Origin: Haliclystus octoradiatus
Taxonomy: Eukaryota; Cnidaria; Staurozoa; Stauromedusae; Haliclystidae
Assembly (NCBI GenBank): GCA_916610825.1
Contig: OU744452.1
Location: forward strand, 12,938,110-13,002,109
Direction: 5' to 3'
Length of the DNA: 64,000 nucleotides
Shown: piece by piece, positions 1 through 14,700 of the stretch
Layout: the number at the start of each line of letters is the position of its first letter
Numbering within the stretch: position 1 is the first letter of the stretch
The notes under the pieces: model-generated
What the model saw: the letters and a program-made list of their open reading frames with translations, nothing else
What the model was told of the DNA's origin: nothing
Database searches by the model: none
Position numbers and translations under genes: made by a program

Positions 1-2717
1 TTTAGGCGATACTTTCAAATTCTAAAATCAATGCAAAGAAGCGATTGAGGAGTTGAGCGCGAGCGGCAGCCCCTTGTTGCTTCAATGGTGGGATTCATCG
101 TTTCCAAGACAACTTGGCCCATGCTATAGGCCTATGCATGCAGACTCTTCTGCAAATTAGGTACATCTGCAAATAAATCGGTGAAATTTAGTTTCTGATG
201 AAGAATTGTCTACTGAATTTTACAAGCAAAAAGGCTGTTAGGCCTATAATTATAAATGACATTGTACATCAACATAAATTCTCTAACACAGCACAGCGGC
301 CAGTATGCAGTATGGCAATGGCGCACCCGATATTCAACGATATTTAGATTTTTTATAATATGGTCAAACGTTAACAAAGTATTTGGCACTGTTGCGCAAG
401 ATTCTCTGCAGACTGGCAGTGCACAGCAAGCAACTTTGTAATAATATAAGGCCACGCCTAGTTAGTATCAGACTTTCCAACTTGAGATTTGAAAAAATAG
501 TGAGATTTTTTAATTTCCGTATTTTGGGGATAAAATATAAGGGCCATCCCTTCAGATGGCCCAATTCTAGGGGGTTTGGGGGCATGCATTTCGTCATGGA
601 TTCAAAATGGGTTAAAACGAAAATTTACAACCACATTTTGGATAATGTTGGCACTTGTTAATGCGCATGTAGCTAAGACATAAAGCTGTCTAGAAAAAAC
701 ACACAGAATAATCCAACAGAGTACAAGTTAAGCTGTTGAACATTAGGTTATATGGATTATCAAAGAGTTTATACACAGAAAGTAGGGACATTTTCTTAAG
801 ATTGCATGATTTTACCGTGAGAAAGTGAGAGAAACCGTGAGAATCAGTGTAAAAGCGTGAGACTTAGAAGGTCTGCTAATATAGACCACATCAATTAGCC
901 ACATGATTTAAGGACGCATATGGCCGGCCTAGCTAACTTATATACTATAAAAATGAAAATCTAACTGCTGTCCAAATCCGTTGTGTCCCCGAAGACGATA
1001 ATACACTTAAAATAAATAAAAAAATTAAATAAAAATATTAAAAATAGTTGTGACCGAACATGGATTGTGACCAACAGCCTTGGCAAAACATTAATGACAC
1101 ACTAAATCGCTAAGCCATTGGATAATCTGTAATGGTTGGAGTTGTGAAATTTATTACCAAATCTAGAAGCATAAATCTCAATTTACAAAAATTACTGAGA
1201 TGCGTAAATTAAATTGTCAGTTTCCAAAATATTCTTTGGCGTGCAAATATATTACACATGTTGAATGGATTATTTAAACAATATTTACGCAAATTGCGTA
1301 GCAAAATACTTTATTGCAAAGTTTTACTGTAACAACAAGCTTTTCTATTGCAGACTGCAAACCTTTTTATAGGCCTACCGGTATTTGTACATACCAAATA
1401 ACTAACCTACCTTGTTTGAATTTAATCAATAATAATATGGAATTGTTTTGTTTTAATAATCAAATTTGAGGCACTTTGAGTTAAAATTCATTCTCTAATT
1501 CATGGTTTTGATGTAAGACCCTTTTTATTATTTAAAGGTAATCATTCATGAAGTAAATATATCCAGTAGCTTGGATTTTATTTCTTTTGAGAATTCTTGC
1601 CTATACGACTGGTTAGTTTCTTTTAAAACAAATAGACAACTCTCCCTTATCGTCGAACATAGTGAATATTCACATTGGCTGACCTTCAGTGCCTATTGGT
1701 GTTGTTGTCTAATTGTTAATTAGTTCACAATAATGTCAATGAATAACAAAGTTGTAATATGTCCATGGATTGTTCATGAATGTTTGTAAAGTTCTTGATA
1801 GGTTTATGAAGAGTTTGAATTGCTATACATTCCTCTTCAACCGTAGTAGCAATCATTTAATCATTTACATTCTCGCATTGAAAGTATAGATAGATTAATG
1901 ATTTTAGCTATTTTATTAACCTACATTTTTAGTCTAATTATTAATATGCAAATATATGATATACGGTACTATGACGATTGATTTGAAATATATCCTTCCT
2001 GTCACATTTTGTTTTCTGTTAATGATGTTTTGAATTTAATGTTGTTTCAGCAGATGATTTGGCCTGATGAACTCACAGGAACCTATGAGAATTTAAAAGA
2101 AGTCATACCTTCATCTTCAGCAAGATTATGTTATGATGTCATCTGGAAATCCTGAAAGTTACTTAAGTATGAAAACAGTTCATTAACACTAAATGATCTG
2201 ATTTTCATGAATTGTTCATAGCCTATTTATGAACAGCTCATGAACTCAACTAATTTTTTTCCAATGAAAGGTAGCCTAAGTAAGTAGGCTAAATAAATTG
2301 ACTGTTTTAACAGAAACTCTGCAGACAAGTTCATAAATGTGAAAAATGTGCATTTTTGAGAACATTTTTCATAATCACTTCATGAATAGTTTGTGAAATA
2401 TCCACAAAAGTTTAATGGACCTATGTGTTCATGCTCATTTCAAATTTGACATGAACATATAACTAAATATTCATGAATTTTTCGTGAAGTGTTCATCTGC
2501 TCTGTGTTCGAAATAGAATCTATTTTCCCTATTTTTTTTATGTTCATCATCAATTCATCACAAAGAATATCAGTTCTTTAGCACATTACTTCTTTGCTAG
2601 CTACATAGATAATGATTGCATACATAGTAGCCTACAATAAAGTTAAATTTATAGGATGACATCACATAATTGGATGATTAATTAATCCCAATTTATTTAT
2701 TTTAAATCATCCTTTAG
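1..2717. other. Region before the first identified CSTPP1 exon; no gene supported
   Basis: AT-rich sequence with only short chance reading frames. The N-terminal coding exon of the downstream CSTPP1-like gene (about 15 residues including the start Met by comparison with the human protein) should lie here or before the window, but I could not find a convincing ATG followed by a phase-1 donor. From about 2160 onwards isolated copies of the TTCATGAA motif appear. Confidence 0.5.
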
Positions 2718-2746
2718 AGCGTCATGACCTCATCATCTATTTTGAG
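2718..2746 (+). CDS. CSTPP1: CSTPP1 microexon (29 nt), ERHDLIIYFE
   Basis: Acceptor ...cctttag at 2717 and donor gtgagt at 2747. With a G from the previous exon it reads E-R-H-D-L-I-I-Y-F-E, which fits the human QRHVLTYME segment directly before the DAV of the next exon. It starts in phase 1 and ends in phase 0. It is short, so it rests on the splice sites, the phase fit and the residue match together. Confidence 0.65.
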
Positions 2747-5700
2747 GTGAGTTTGGCACGCAAAATTTTTATGGCGTCACTAAAAATCCTCTATACAATG
2801 AAAATTACGCAAATACTGTGATTACCGTTCAATCTGAATACCATTCAAATGCCGTTCAATCTGATTCAAGTAAAACAAACAAATTAAAATAAAATGTAAT
2901 TTTTTAATTAGATTGATTATTCTAAGAGCAATGTCCAATTTTCAATGGGGGTAATGTGGGAAACTGTTCATGAAAACTTCATAAGGCTCACCCCTGCGAT
3001 AAACAGTCAGGAGCTCAGAACAGTTCATGAACGCTAAATGGCCCCAATTTTCATGAACCTTCATGGCCAGTTCATGAACAGTTCATGAAGCTCACCCCTG
3101 GAAAAACAATTCAGGAGTTCATGAACAGTTCATCGACGCTAAATTTCCCCAATTTTCTTGAACCTTCATGGACAGTTCATGAACAGTTCATGATTTTCAC
3201 CCCTGGGAAACAGTTCAGAAGTTCATGAACAGTTCATCAACACTAAATGTTCCCAATTTTAATGAATCCTCATGGACAGTTCATGAACAGCTCATGAAGC
3301 TCACCTCTGGGAAACGAGTTCAGGAGTTCATGAACAGTTCACAAATGGCCCAAATTTTCATGAATCTTCATGGACAGTTCATGAACAGTTCATGAAGCTC
3401 ACCCCTGGGAAAACAGTTCAGGAGTTCATGAACAGTTCATCAACGCTAAATGACCCCAATTTTCATGAACTTTTCATGAACTCCTGAACTGTCTTTTGCA
3501 GGGGCATGAACGACAGGATCTGACAAAAGGTTCAGTCTTTTGGAATCCTAGAGGTAATGCAACCTTTTCTTCTGAAAGTTTTTGTTGGTGTTTGACCAAT
3601 AAATCATTCAAAATACCATTTTTCTTCTGAATTTTCTCTAACGTTCTGGAATCTAGGATTCCAGGATTCCTACTTTTGTCGGACCCTGATGAACAGTTTA
3701 TGGAGTTCATGAACTCAATGAAATGTTTCGCAGAGACTGGTAGATGAAGGCAACTTAAATGCATTTTGAAACTATCTCCTTGATTTTATTATCAATGGTT
3801 GAGAAAATATAAAACAAAGGCTATGGTCAAAACCTTCAATTATGCTGAAGGGATTTCATAACTCTATTCAATAACTTACCTATTATTCTGAGTATCATAA
3901 AAAGTTATTCAAAATTATAAATTAACAGGTTTCTGACAATAATAGGTGGAGCAATAGGCTGATTTTTATAAATACTTTTTAGGTAAACAAAAACATGGTT
4001 TGATTCAAAGTTTTTCCTTAGTTAAGAAACAATTTAAACCTTCCCGTTACCACTGCAAAAAATGTTGAACAATTCATAAACATTCCAAGAACATATGATA
4101 AAGGTAAATTGGCCCACTCTTAATTAATGGACTGTTTTCATGAACTCTTTCTAAAGTATGCATAAAAATTGGGCCATTTTACAATAATGAACTGTTTTCA
4201 CAGAGTTAGCCTATTCTTGTCAACTTGATGTTTGATCATTCTAGCCTGATGCATTCTTGTGTTTGGCAGGATGCTATTTCACAATTATTAAAGCTTCATA
4301 ATGAGAATGGATTGAATAAACCAAATGCAGGCGATTTCTTTCACAGCTAGTAAGTAAGATAATTATAAGGCATATCCAATGATCAGTGTTATCTTTTGTG
4401 CAGATTTCAATAGCAACCCTCTGTGAAAAACAACCAAGGAGTTAATGAACAGTTTATGTACGTTGAATGGCTCCAGATTTTCATCAACAGTTCATGAACC
4501 TTAACAGACAGTTCATGAACAATTCATGAACATTGAATGGCCCTAGATTTCATGAACAGTTCATGAACCTTCATAGACAGTTCATGAACAGTTCATGAAC
4601 CTTCACAGACAGTTCATGAACAGTTCATGAACTCATGAAATGTTTTTTGCAGGGGTCTACCCGTTCGTTATAGATGATGTAAAACAAATTTTAGTATTAA
4701 TAAATAAATGTACTTTCCTGAACAGAAAGAAGAACCCCGTTGGATGGAACAAAACATGATTTCAATAAATTTCCCTAGTAGATTTCGATTGCTCAGTTTT
4801 ACCCTTGTGAAATGCAGTTCATGAACATTTTAATTGAATGGCCCTTATTGCTCACAACATGTTAATCAACGGCAATTGACCCCATTTTCATTAGTGTTCA
4901 TAAATGGTTCATAGTATATTAGTATTTCCAAACTTCATATTTCAGTGTATTCATTAGTATTTCATGGGGTCCGAGGTTCTTGATATAACGATATAGTTGA
5001 AGAAGTTTTGTCCAATAAATGTTCCAAGTAACATATTTTAATGCAGTCAGACTAATCAACTATTTATTTTTGGGATCAATTCATTGCAGAGAAGAATTGA
5101 TTATTCAGTTGAAAACAATAGGCCCATTTTTTTTTTAGTTTTTTCAAGTCAGCGATGGTTAAAGGTATAAAAAGTGTTTTTAACTTAAGTTTAATAGAGT
5201 TGAGTTAAAACAAACAGTTCTTTTCCTTGTGTTTTTCAAAACGGTGACAACCTTTTGTTAAGAATGATGGACCATGTCAAAATAGTGGTAAATGGGTTGC
5301 ATAACAATGAGGGTACGACAAAAGGTTCAGCCTTTTGGAATCCTAGAGGCATTTTCTTCTGAATTGTTTATTGATGTTTGTCAATAAATGATTAACGATA
5401 TCAATTTTCTTAAGAATTTGCTCTAACTTTCCGAAATCTAGGTTTTCCTGGAATCCTACTTTTGTCGGACCCTGATTACAATGCTTCATGATGTAAACAA
5501 GCATTTACGATATATTCAATGAACATTAACATTACAATTTATGTGCGAAGGAATACATCAAAGAAGCTTTCTTTTTAATAGAGAAGAAGATTTAGAAGAA
5601 CAGAACACACGAATAAAGTTTTTTTTTACGATTTATCAATTCGCAATTTCATAAGCGATTCATGAAAATGTAATCGATTAATCGAACCCGCCACAACATT

Positions 5701-8700
5701 TTTTTAAATTGATGACAATCGTCACCTCAACAATGCCTCTATAACCATTTTATATTAAGTAAGCACCATGTATAAGACATTTCTCCTGCATCTTACCAAT
5801 AAACAAATAGTGGATAGGATGTTATTACAACCTTAGGGCAATAAAAATATTACATATTATATAATGTCACTTGTAATATAAAATTTGTGCTTTTCATGAT
5901 CTGTTAATCATCCTTATATTAATATATTTCCTTTTCTACAGTTTCTCAACTTTGGCAGAAAATAAACATGTTGCTCACCGGGAATATTCATTCATTTGTT
6001 CCACACCAAGAAATCGCAAAGCATTCATTGAAACATTTCTAAGATCATTTAGAAATATTTGTCAGGGAAACAGTAGGTTGATTGGATTGTAATAATAATA
6101 ATAAAATAATATTACATTTAAAGGTAACTATATGGTAACTGATCAATCACCTTGTAAGCATAAGTGTACTTTTACAGGTGCACCAGAGCTAAGCTTGGGC
6201 CTTAATAATTTTAACAAAATGCACTCTTGTATCGAGTATTCTGTTCTTGATATAATTATTAAAAAATTTAATAATTTTCGAAGCATTTGGTTTTACATAG
6301 GCTTTTCTGGTGTGAAAAAATTACATGAGTTCATGAATATGAAATTGCCCAATTTTTCATGAAATATTTGTTAACTGTTTGTGAAGTGTTCATTAAGTGC
6401 TAATGAAAATTGGGCAATCCACGTTCATGAACCGGCTATCATCAAAGACTAATTTATTAACTGCAAATCACATTCATTTCTCGTTTATTTATCGTACGTA
6501 CATGAAACAGTGATGAATGTGATATTAGCTTTACATGCAGCTACGGTTTTCATGTGTATTTGTCAATCATGAAGTTAGCAATAATGTGGTTAGAGGATGG
6601 AGAGAGAATAGTGAAGCTAGAAAAGACGGGGCAATGATGGAGATTGTTCGCAGATGTGGCGTTATTTTAAAATATCCGAAATATGACTATGCTCCCTCTA
6701 TCTGCACACAGCATTCAGGCATACTCCTGCGAAAACAGTTCAGGTGTTCATGAACAATTCATGAACGTTAATTGGACCCAAATTAGATATGCATGAAATT
6801 AGCAGTTGACTGTAAAGTAATGTGATCTGTCTGAAATTCATTTGGAAATTTCAAAAATTCACTTGTAAAAGGTGTAGTTTTAGCTTCAGGTAATGCCTCC
6901 AAAAATGCTTTAAAGACCATTTCACTAAGTAGAAATCAAAGAGTCAAAATTGATAAGGAAACTTTTAAATTCTCCAGGATTCGTCCGGCCTTCCAACTAA
7001 ACTTAAACTACTATAACTACTATGCTGCCATCTTCAATCAAACCATGAGCATCTGTACTTATGCTTATTTCATATTTCAGATCTTCTAAGTGTCACTGAG
7101 TATCACAATTTGGTTACTCTGATCTGTCCTGATTTCCCTTCTGAGGTCATCAAGAAGACAGCTAGGTAAATGGAATAATATTTATCATTCAAGTCCATCA
7201 TCATCATCTTTTAATCTTTAGGCCTACCATGTATTAACTGCAATAAAGATTTTGTATTCCTTTCAACCAACTTGTTAATTACATGACAGAATAGTTTACA
7301 GTATATGAGAATCGATGTTAATAGAATTGGCATTTTTAAAGGAGTAAATAATAAGCTGCCGCATATTGATGCTACCCAGGAGAATTTGAAAAGTAGATTT
7401 GCTGTATGGTCGTTATATTCATGTTAAACAAAATGGCTTCAATGTAAATATATTTTTTTCGCGTTCAATAAACTTGACTAAGAATGAAATCAAGACAAAG
7501 GGTTTTAACCAGAGGTGTACAGGAGTCGGAGTCAAACTGTGACTCTGGCAGGAGTATCCACTCTAATAGGACTGGAGGGAAATTTCTGCCAGTCAGGATC
7601 AGGAGTGAGAGCCAGAGTCTAGAATGCAGTCCTGTTAATTTCTTAAAGCATTTCAAAGTTGAAAATTGTCTAGATATGTCTACACAGAACTACATTGACT
7701 ACATATCTTAGATTGCGTTAATATATTCTCTACCTTTCTACGCTTGCTTAATTTGGGGTCGATAAATAAATCCATTTTTGGATTTTTTACAGGAGTTTGT
7801 TTGAAATATTTTGGAGCGGGAGTTGGAGTCTACTTTTCTTACATTTTCGGAGTCAAATGCTTCTATTAGGACTTTTTTCAGATTCAGAATCTGAAAATTC
7901 CGACTCCATACGCCTCTGGTTTAAACCCCTGCAAAATAAAGTTCGTGAGTTCATTAGATAAGATAAGATATATTTGTCAACATTAAATTAGAGATAATTG
8001 ACAGGTTATTTAGTAAAGATTAAACTTCCACTTAAAGTTAGCCATCTAGCTTATATTTTGATAGAGCCATTTAAGTTGACAAGGGGGCATTTGGGGTTTT
8101 CAAAAGCCGCATTTTCACTTTCTCCAACTTCTAGGTCCCTTTAATTAAAACGAGGGATGCCGATGACTAGATATCACCAGATATTACTTGTAAACGACAC
8201 CCAGCGTCTGTGGAGTTTAATTTGTGTTACACTTTGTATATTTGTTCAACTATTAGAACATTGAGGAACAAATGAAATTGTTAGAACATTGAAACAACAT
8301 AACACTAAACACATGAATATCTTTCACTGCATGTCTCAATTTATTTGGATAGACCTACAAGTTTAAGTGAAAGACCAGCATTTTGACCCCCCTCCCCCCA
8401 AAAAACCTTTGTCAACCTGGATGGTTATATATCTAAATATAATAAACTTGATACTTTTTCATGAAAAATACAATGGATATGTTACGGCACATGCGCGCGC
8501 AGGTGGTCACAACTTCTATCTGTTTGTCAAATCGCAACCTGGTTCATGAACGTGAAATTTTCCAAAACTTCATCAACTGTTTTCTTCTGAATGTGCTCTA
8601 TTCTTCTGGAATTGCATGATTCCCACTTTTGTCAGACCTAACAACAATGCTTTATATCATGTCTTGACTTGATACAAGTAGTGCTTAATGAGACAAGAGA

Positions 8701-11700
8701 AAACATTTATAATTTTCAAGATTTTATATTTTATTATGTGTCAGGTATAAGTACGGTAGTACCATAGTATGATGACCTTGTTGTTGTCAGCAGGACCCTA
8801 TATGATAATTTATAAATAGAGATTACTTCATGGGTATTGCGTCCGTACAGATTTTATATTATATTAACAACGAGTTGATATAATTTGTAATGACACAATA
8901 CACATGAAGTTTTCTACTTATGTAATGCCCAACGAGATTTAAACATTTAGGAAAATAAAATTATTAATAGAAAAAATGATTTGTATCACGCTTGTCGAAA
9001 GAGGGCAACTCAAGTCAGCTTTTATTTATGCTTATTTTCTTGAAATAATTCTCAACAAAACTTTCATATCTATCGTTGAGGATATAGGATCACTGCAAAT
9101 GTCATCATCTGAGTTGTAGATTTCTTTTCAAATAGAATGTCAGATGACTAATTGTCAATAACAAAACAATTTCGATGACGCGTTTTATTTTCTCAGGCAT
9201 TTTTTCAAATTTTTGCCAGATAAGAGGTGAAATGTGATTAGACATATCATTTTTCTCACACTTGGGGAACATTTATGTGGCATTTGATTGGACGTATCGT
9301 TTTGTTCATGTGCGAGAAAGGGATACACGTCACTGATTGGCTAATGATTAGCTAAGATAAAAACAAACAAAAAATATTGCAGCAAGTCAATAATGTAAAA
9401 TCTCTCTGGTGTATTAAATAATTTGTTTTATTAACTGTATAACAGTATACTGATTGGTTGCTTTGTTGCAGGATAATTTTGATGGAGAATTCTGAAGATT
9501 GCGTTATTTCTTTTCTGGAATTTTTATATGCCTTCCAATTACAGTTCTATTATGAAGGTGAGGGCCCCTTAAATTGTATTTCTAATGGGTAACTGCAGTA
9601 CAGTGAAACCCACTTTCAATTACATGTCATCATTGCCAACAATTTCAATTGAGTCCATCCAAATTTTTATCATTTTGTTTTTAACAATGTCTTGACCAGA
9701 GAATATTTTATAGCATTTCAAAACCAGGTTGCAGATAAATGGGAATTTCACTTATTTGGATTATATTTAAGCTTGTCACAGCAGTTTGTATTGAGATTGG
9801 AAAATGGTAATAAATTGCATGCTAGACCTGCGCCACATGCCCCTTATTTCATTTTACCTACTGCCGTTTTGTATAGGGTGCAGAGTAATGGAATAGTGGG
9901 CATTGTGGAGCTAGGCTCATTGCATGCGCTTCCCCCTATGAAACAGTTTTACAATATTGTTTCCAATAATCCAAGGACATTCATTTTACTAATATAAGTA
10001 AAATCATTGAATCAATTGGAATTTTAAATCTTTAATTAAAACTTCGAACAAACTTTTGCAAGTTATACAAACTTGATTCTGAAATTTGTTTTATTTTAGA
10101 AAAGGGTTACCACACGCTTGGAAATGTTTGTATTCATATTTGCTACACTATGAAAGTTGGAATAAACTCAGGAAGTATCGAAAGCACTAGTCTCAGAGGT
10201 TCAAGCCTTAAACACTTCTTTGTGTCTTTCAACATTCCCTTGTAGTAAATATGAATGCAACCTTTTATTCTTTGACTCTTTTATCATATATTATTATTTT
10301 TACTGCTCTATCAAATGAATGCAATAGAGCAAAATCGTATCTTCCATTATAAACACTGCTTTTATTGTTATTATTATTATTATAAATCTACAAATATGGG
10401 AGGGCGCATTTCCTCATCAACTGCTCATTACCAGTTCATAAAATATGTATCATTTCAGTCTCTCAAACTGGTTTTGCAAAAAGAAATGATAATAGATGAG
10501 TGTGAACATAGAATAGCCAGTTTGATGAAACAAACTACCGTATTCATAAACACTTGATACTCAATAAACATTTGTTAGCTATCCTCTGCGAATATTTCCT
10601 ATATATTGATAAATAGTTCATTAGCTAAGTTATCAACTATTCATGAACAATTGATGAAGAGTTCATGATATTTAAATGACCTGTTTTTCGTGAACTTTCA
10701 GATGAAATATTATTGAAAATGGAGTCATTTAACAAATATTAAAGGAGCAAAAATGACCGGCAGGCGCTACGCACTTAGGATCACGTGCACGCTTATTGTT
10801 ATAACACAATGTTCATTGTTGACATGAATTTATTACAAGTTAGGCCTGCGTATAACAATTGTTTCAAAGCGAGACGGTTGAATTACGCTAATTATAAATT
10901 CAACTTGTGCTCGCAGCGGTCGCCGGTCAATTTTGCCCCTTTAAACTCCCAGGATTGATGAAAGATTGCAATAGCTACATCGCAACTATAACAAGATACA
11001 GTGTAACCCGCTTATGTGCAATTTGGATAAGTGAAATCCCCGCTTATCTGCAACCTGGCTTTGAAACCTGTTAAACAATTTTCCGGTCAAATCCTTGGTA
11101 AACAAGTTCGGATAACTGCAAATTCGGATACCAGCAATTAAAACCATTTGCAATTTTGACTTGCACTTAAGCGGGTTACACTGTATTACTATTGTCGAAT
11201 TCCGGAGACTTATTTTGGATTCAAGATATAACGATTTGATAGCAGTTTTGAAAATATCAGTCAGTAAAAACTAAAAATGCAACAGGTCTCTGATGTTATC
11301 GTATAAGGCTATTTTTAATGGCTAATATTCGATTTCCTGCTTATTTGTAAAGACATATTTTTGACTTTTTCTAGACTTTATTGAAGCTGTTGCAGTTATC
11401 TACACTAATATTCAATTAGAAAGCAATCCTGCAACTCATGAGAAGGCTCCAGCTACTTATAAAAACAAAAATTTATTGCTCAAACCTGTCAACAGCAAGA
11501 TATTGCTAGAAGCAATTAAGAAAGTGATTTATAATGGTGGGATGACAGAAGAATTTATGTAAGTAATCAATGTTTGTTTCGGAGATATACATTTTTAAAA
11601 GCTCTTCACAAGTATTGTTTACTTTTCAAAGAAACGGCTCTGGTGTCTGCCTGTTGTGCCATGATACAAGATTAAACTCTTTATGAGTGTTTAAGACCTT

Positions 11701-14700
11701 GAATTTTGAATCAGTTTTGTTTTTTCATTCTCAATTTCAATAGAAACACCATTAAATAGTGACAAATGAAACAATTGAATTACAGACAGAAATTAAAAAG
11801 CAGTTACAATTATAAATCTGTAACAACCCAAGGATATGGGAATGTAACAAATGTCTTGTGTTTTATCACAGTTCTAGTCAATTTGTTTCAAATGAATGCT
11901 ACATCGTTCATTCAAATACAAGTATGTATTCTTTATTATTTTCTATTAGATCTCCTGGTTTGGATAGTATTGTTACTATACTGGCATCAAATGACATGGT
12001 AACATATTATGGTTTACTAATTGCAATGATTAAAGATCAAAGTATCAATATGTCTGTTGGTAAGTTGAACTTTTTTAACATTATTCTTTGTTCGCCAGTT
12101 CAAACTTCATAGATTTCAGAAAGGAAAGGTAGCGCCACATTAGATACACATTACACAGTTACAATCAAAATATGTCTTGCAACCAACCGTACACATTTTT
12201 AATCGCATTATAATAATATGTGAAAAATTTCTCAACACATCCCCTGCAAAAAAATTAGTTGAGTTCATGAACTTTGCAAATTTTCATGAACAATTCATGA
12301 AAGTTATACCATTAAACATCCATGAAATGTTTTCACAGGGGATTGTTTACAGCTCACAAAGAGTTCATGATATGCTCATAAATATTTTGTGATCGTTTAA
12401 TGGCCTGTTTTTCTTGGGAATTTTCATAAATCTTTCATTAACTGATCATAAACATAAATACAGGGTTTATGGACACCGTCCATGTGCTTGGTAGCAAAAA
12501 TTTTGCATGAGTAATGTTGTTAGACACATGTGACGTGTAATTAAAATGATCTGCATGCGAGTTTATCCTAGTTTCCCCAGTGTCTCTCAACATCCCATGT
12601 GCTAAAATTTCTGTGTTTCAAAACATAGACCAACCTATAACATTGATATCATGTCCATAATTGAAATTTGATTTGTCCAAAATTTAGCTACTTTTGAGTT
12701 TTTGCGTGGGTTAATTAGAATTAAAGGGTAGTTCAACTTTGCTCTGCGTTGTCATATATATTTTTACCGCACTGAATCAACTTGTTAGGAGTCACTCAAG
12801 CATTTTAATATTGTAGCCTATTCAATGAACGGCACTTTAGAGGGGCCACTGCGTCCCCAAATTATTTATACAAAAAAGAGTTACGTTCTAAATTACTACG
12901 TTTAAACTGTTTATAAACTCTAAAATGATCATTAAGTTCATTCATTATCGGTCTGTAAAAGCAATATTTCATGAATTCAGATTATATTAATTCAATGATT
13001 AGTTGGTAATCAATACATTAATAATTGATTGAGTTCATGAACTGTTCATGAACCCAAAATGAATTGAAGTTCATAAACGTTTGTAAATTTTAAAATGGTC
13101 TTTACATTCGTCATCATCCGTTTGTGAGGCATTATTTCTATATTCAGATTATATTAATTCAATGATTAGTTGGTAATCAATGCATTAATAATTGATTGAG
13201 TTCATGAACTGTTCATGAACCCAAAATGAACTGAAGTTCATAAACGTTTGTAAATTTTAAAATGATCTTTACATTCGTCATCATCCGTTTGTGAGGCATT
13301 ATTTCTAAATTCAGATTATATTAATTCAATGATTAGTTGGTAATCAATGCATTAATAATTGATTGAGTTCATGAACTGTTCATGAACCCAAAATGAAATG
13401 AAGTTCATAAACGTTTGTAAATTTTAAAATGATCTTTACATTCGTCATCATCCGTTTGTGAGACATTATTTCTAAATTCAGATTATATTAATTCAATGAT
13501 TAGTTGGTAATCAATGCATTAATAATTGATTGAGTTCATGAACTGTTCATGAACCCAAAATGAACTGAAGTTCATAAACGTTTGTAAATTCTAAATTGAT
13601 CTTTACATTCATCATCATCCGTTTGTGAGGCATTATTTCTAAATTCAGATTATATTAATTCAATGATTAGTTGGTAATCAATGCATTAATAATTGATTGA
13701 GTTCATGAACTGTTCATGAACCCAAAATGAACTGAAGTTCATAAACGTTTGTAAATTCTAAATTGATCTTTACATTCGTCATCATCCGTTTGTGAGGCAT
13801 TATTTCTGAATTCAGATTATATTAATTCAATGATTAGTTGGTAATCAATGCATTAATAATTGATTGAGTTCATGAACTGTTCATGAACCCAAAATGAAAT
13901 AAAGTTCATAAACGTTTGTAAATTCTAAAATGATCTTTACATTCGTCATCATCCGTTTGTGAGGCATTATTTCTAAATTCAGATTATATTAATTCAATGA
14001 TTAGTTGGTAATCAATACATTAATAATTGATTGAGTTCATGAACTGTTCATGAACCCAAAATGAACTGAAGTTCATAAACGTTTGTAAATTCTAAAATAA
14101 TCTTTACATTCGTCATCATCTGTTTGTGAGGCATTATTTCATGAAATCAGATTATATTAATTTAATGATTAGTTGTAATCAATGCATTAATAATTGATTG
14201 AGTTCATGAACTGTTCATGAACCCAAAATGAAATAAAGTTCATAAACGTTTGTAAATTCTAAAATGATCTTTACATTCGTCATCATCCGTTTGTGAGGCA
14301 TTATTTCTAAATTCAGATTATATTAATTCAATGATTAGTTGGTAATCAATACATTAATAATTGATTGAGTTCATGAACTGTTCATGAACCCAAAATGAAC
14401 TGAAGTTCATAAACGTTTGTAAATTCTAAAATAATCTTTACATTCGTCATCATCTGTTTGTGAGGCATTATTTCATGAAATCAGATTATATTAATTTAAT
14501 GATTAGTTGTAATCAATACATTGATGATTCATTGACGTTGATGATTCATTGACGTTGAGTTGATGAGTTGATGAACTATTCATGAACTCTAAAATGATAT
14601 CGTATGGAGTTCATGATATATTTATAAAACAATAATTAAATTTATGCGTAATCCATTTGTTGGCGTAATATTTCATCAATTTAGAATTCATGTAAGCTTC

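Noticed and set aside
2042-2160. Exon-like segment after gtttcag starting CAGATGATTTGGCCTGATG
   Set aside because: It has a fair acceptor and an ATG, but it does not resemble the CSTPP1 N-terminus and has no donor in the phase the next exon needs.
12900-14520. CRISPR-like array
   Set aside because: The regular 167-bp unit has no unique spacers and sits in an animal intron; it is a satellite.
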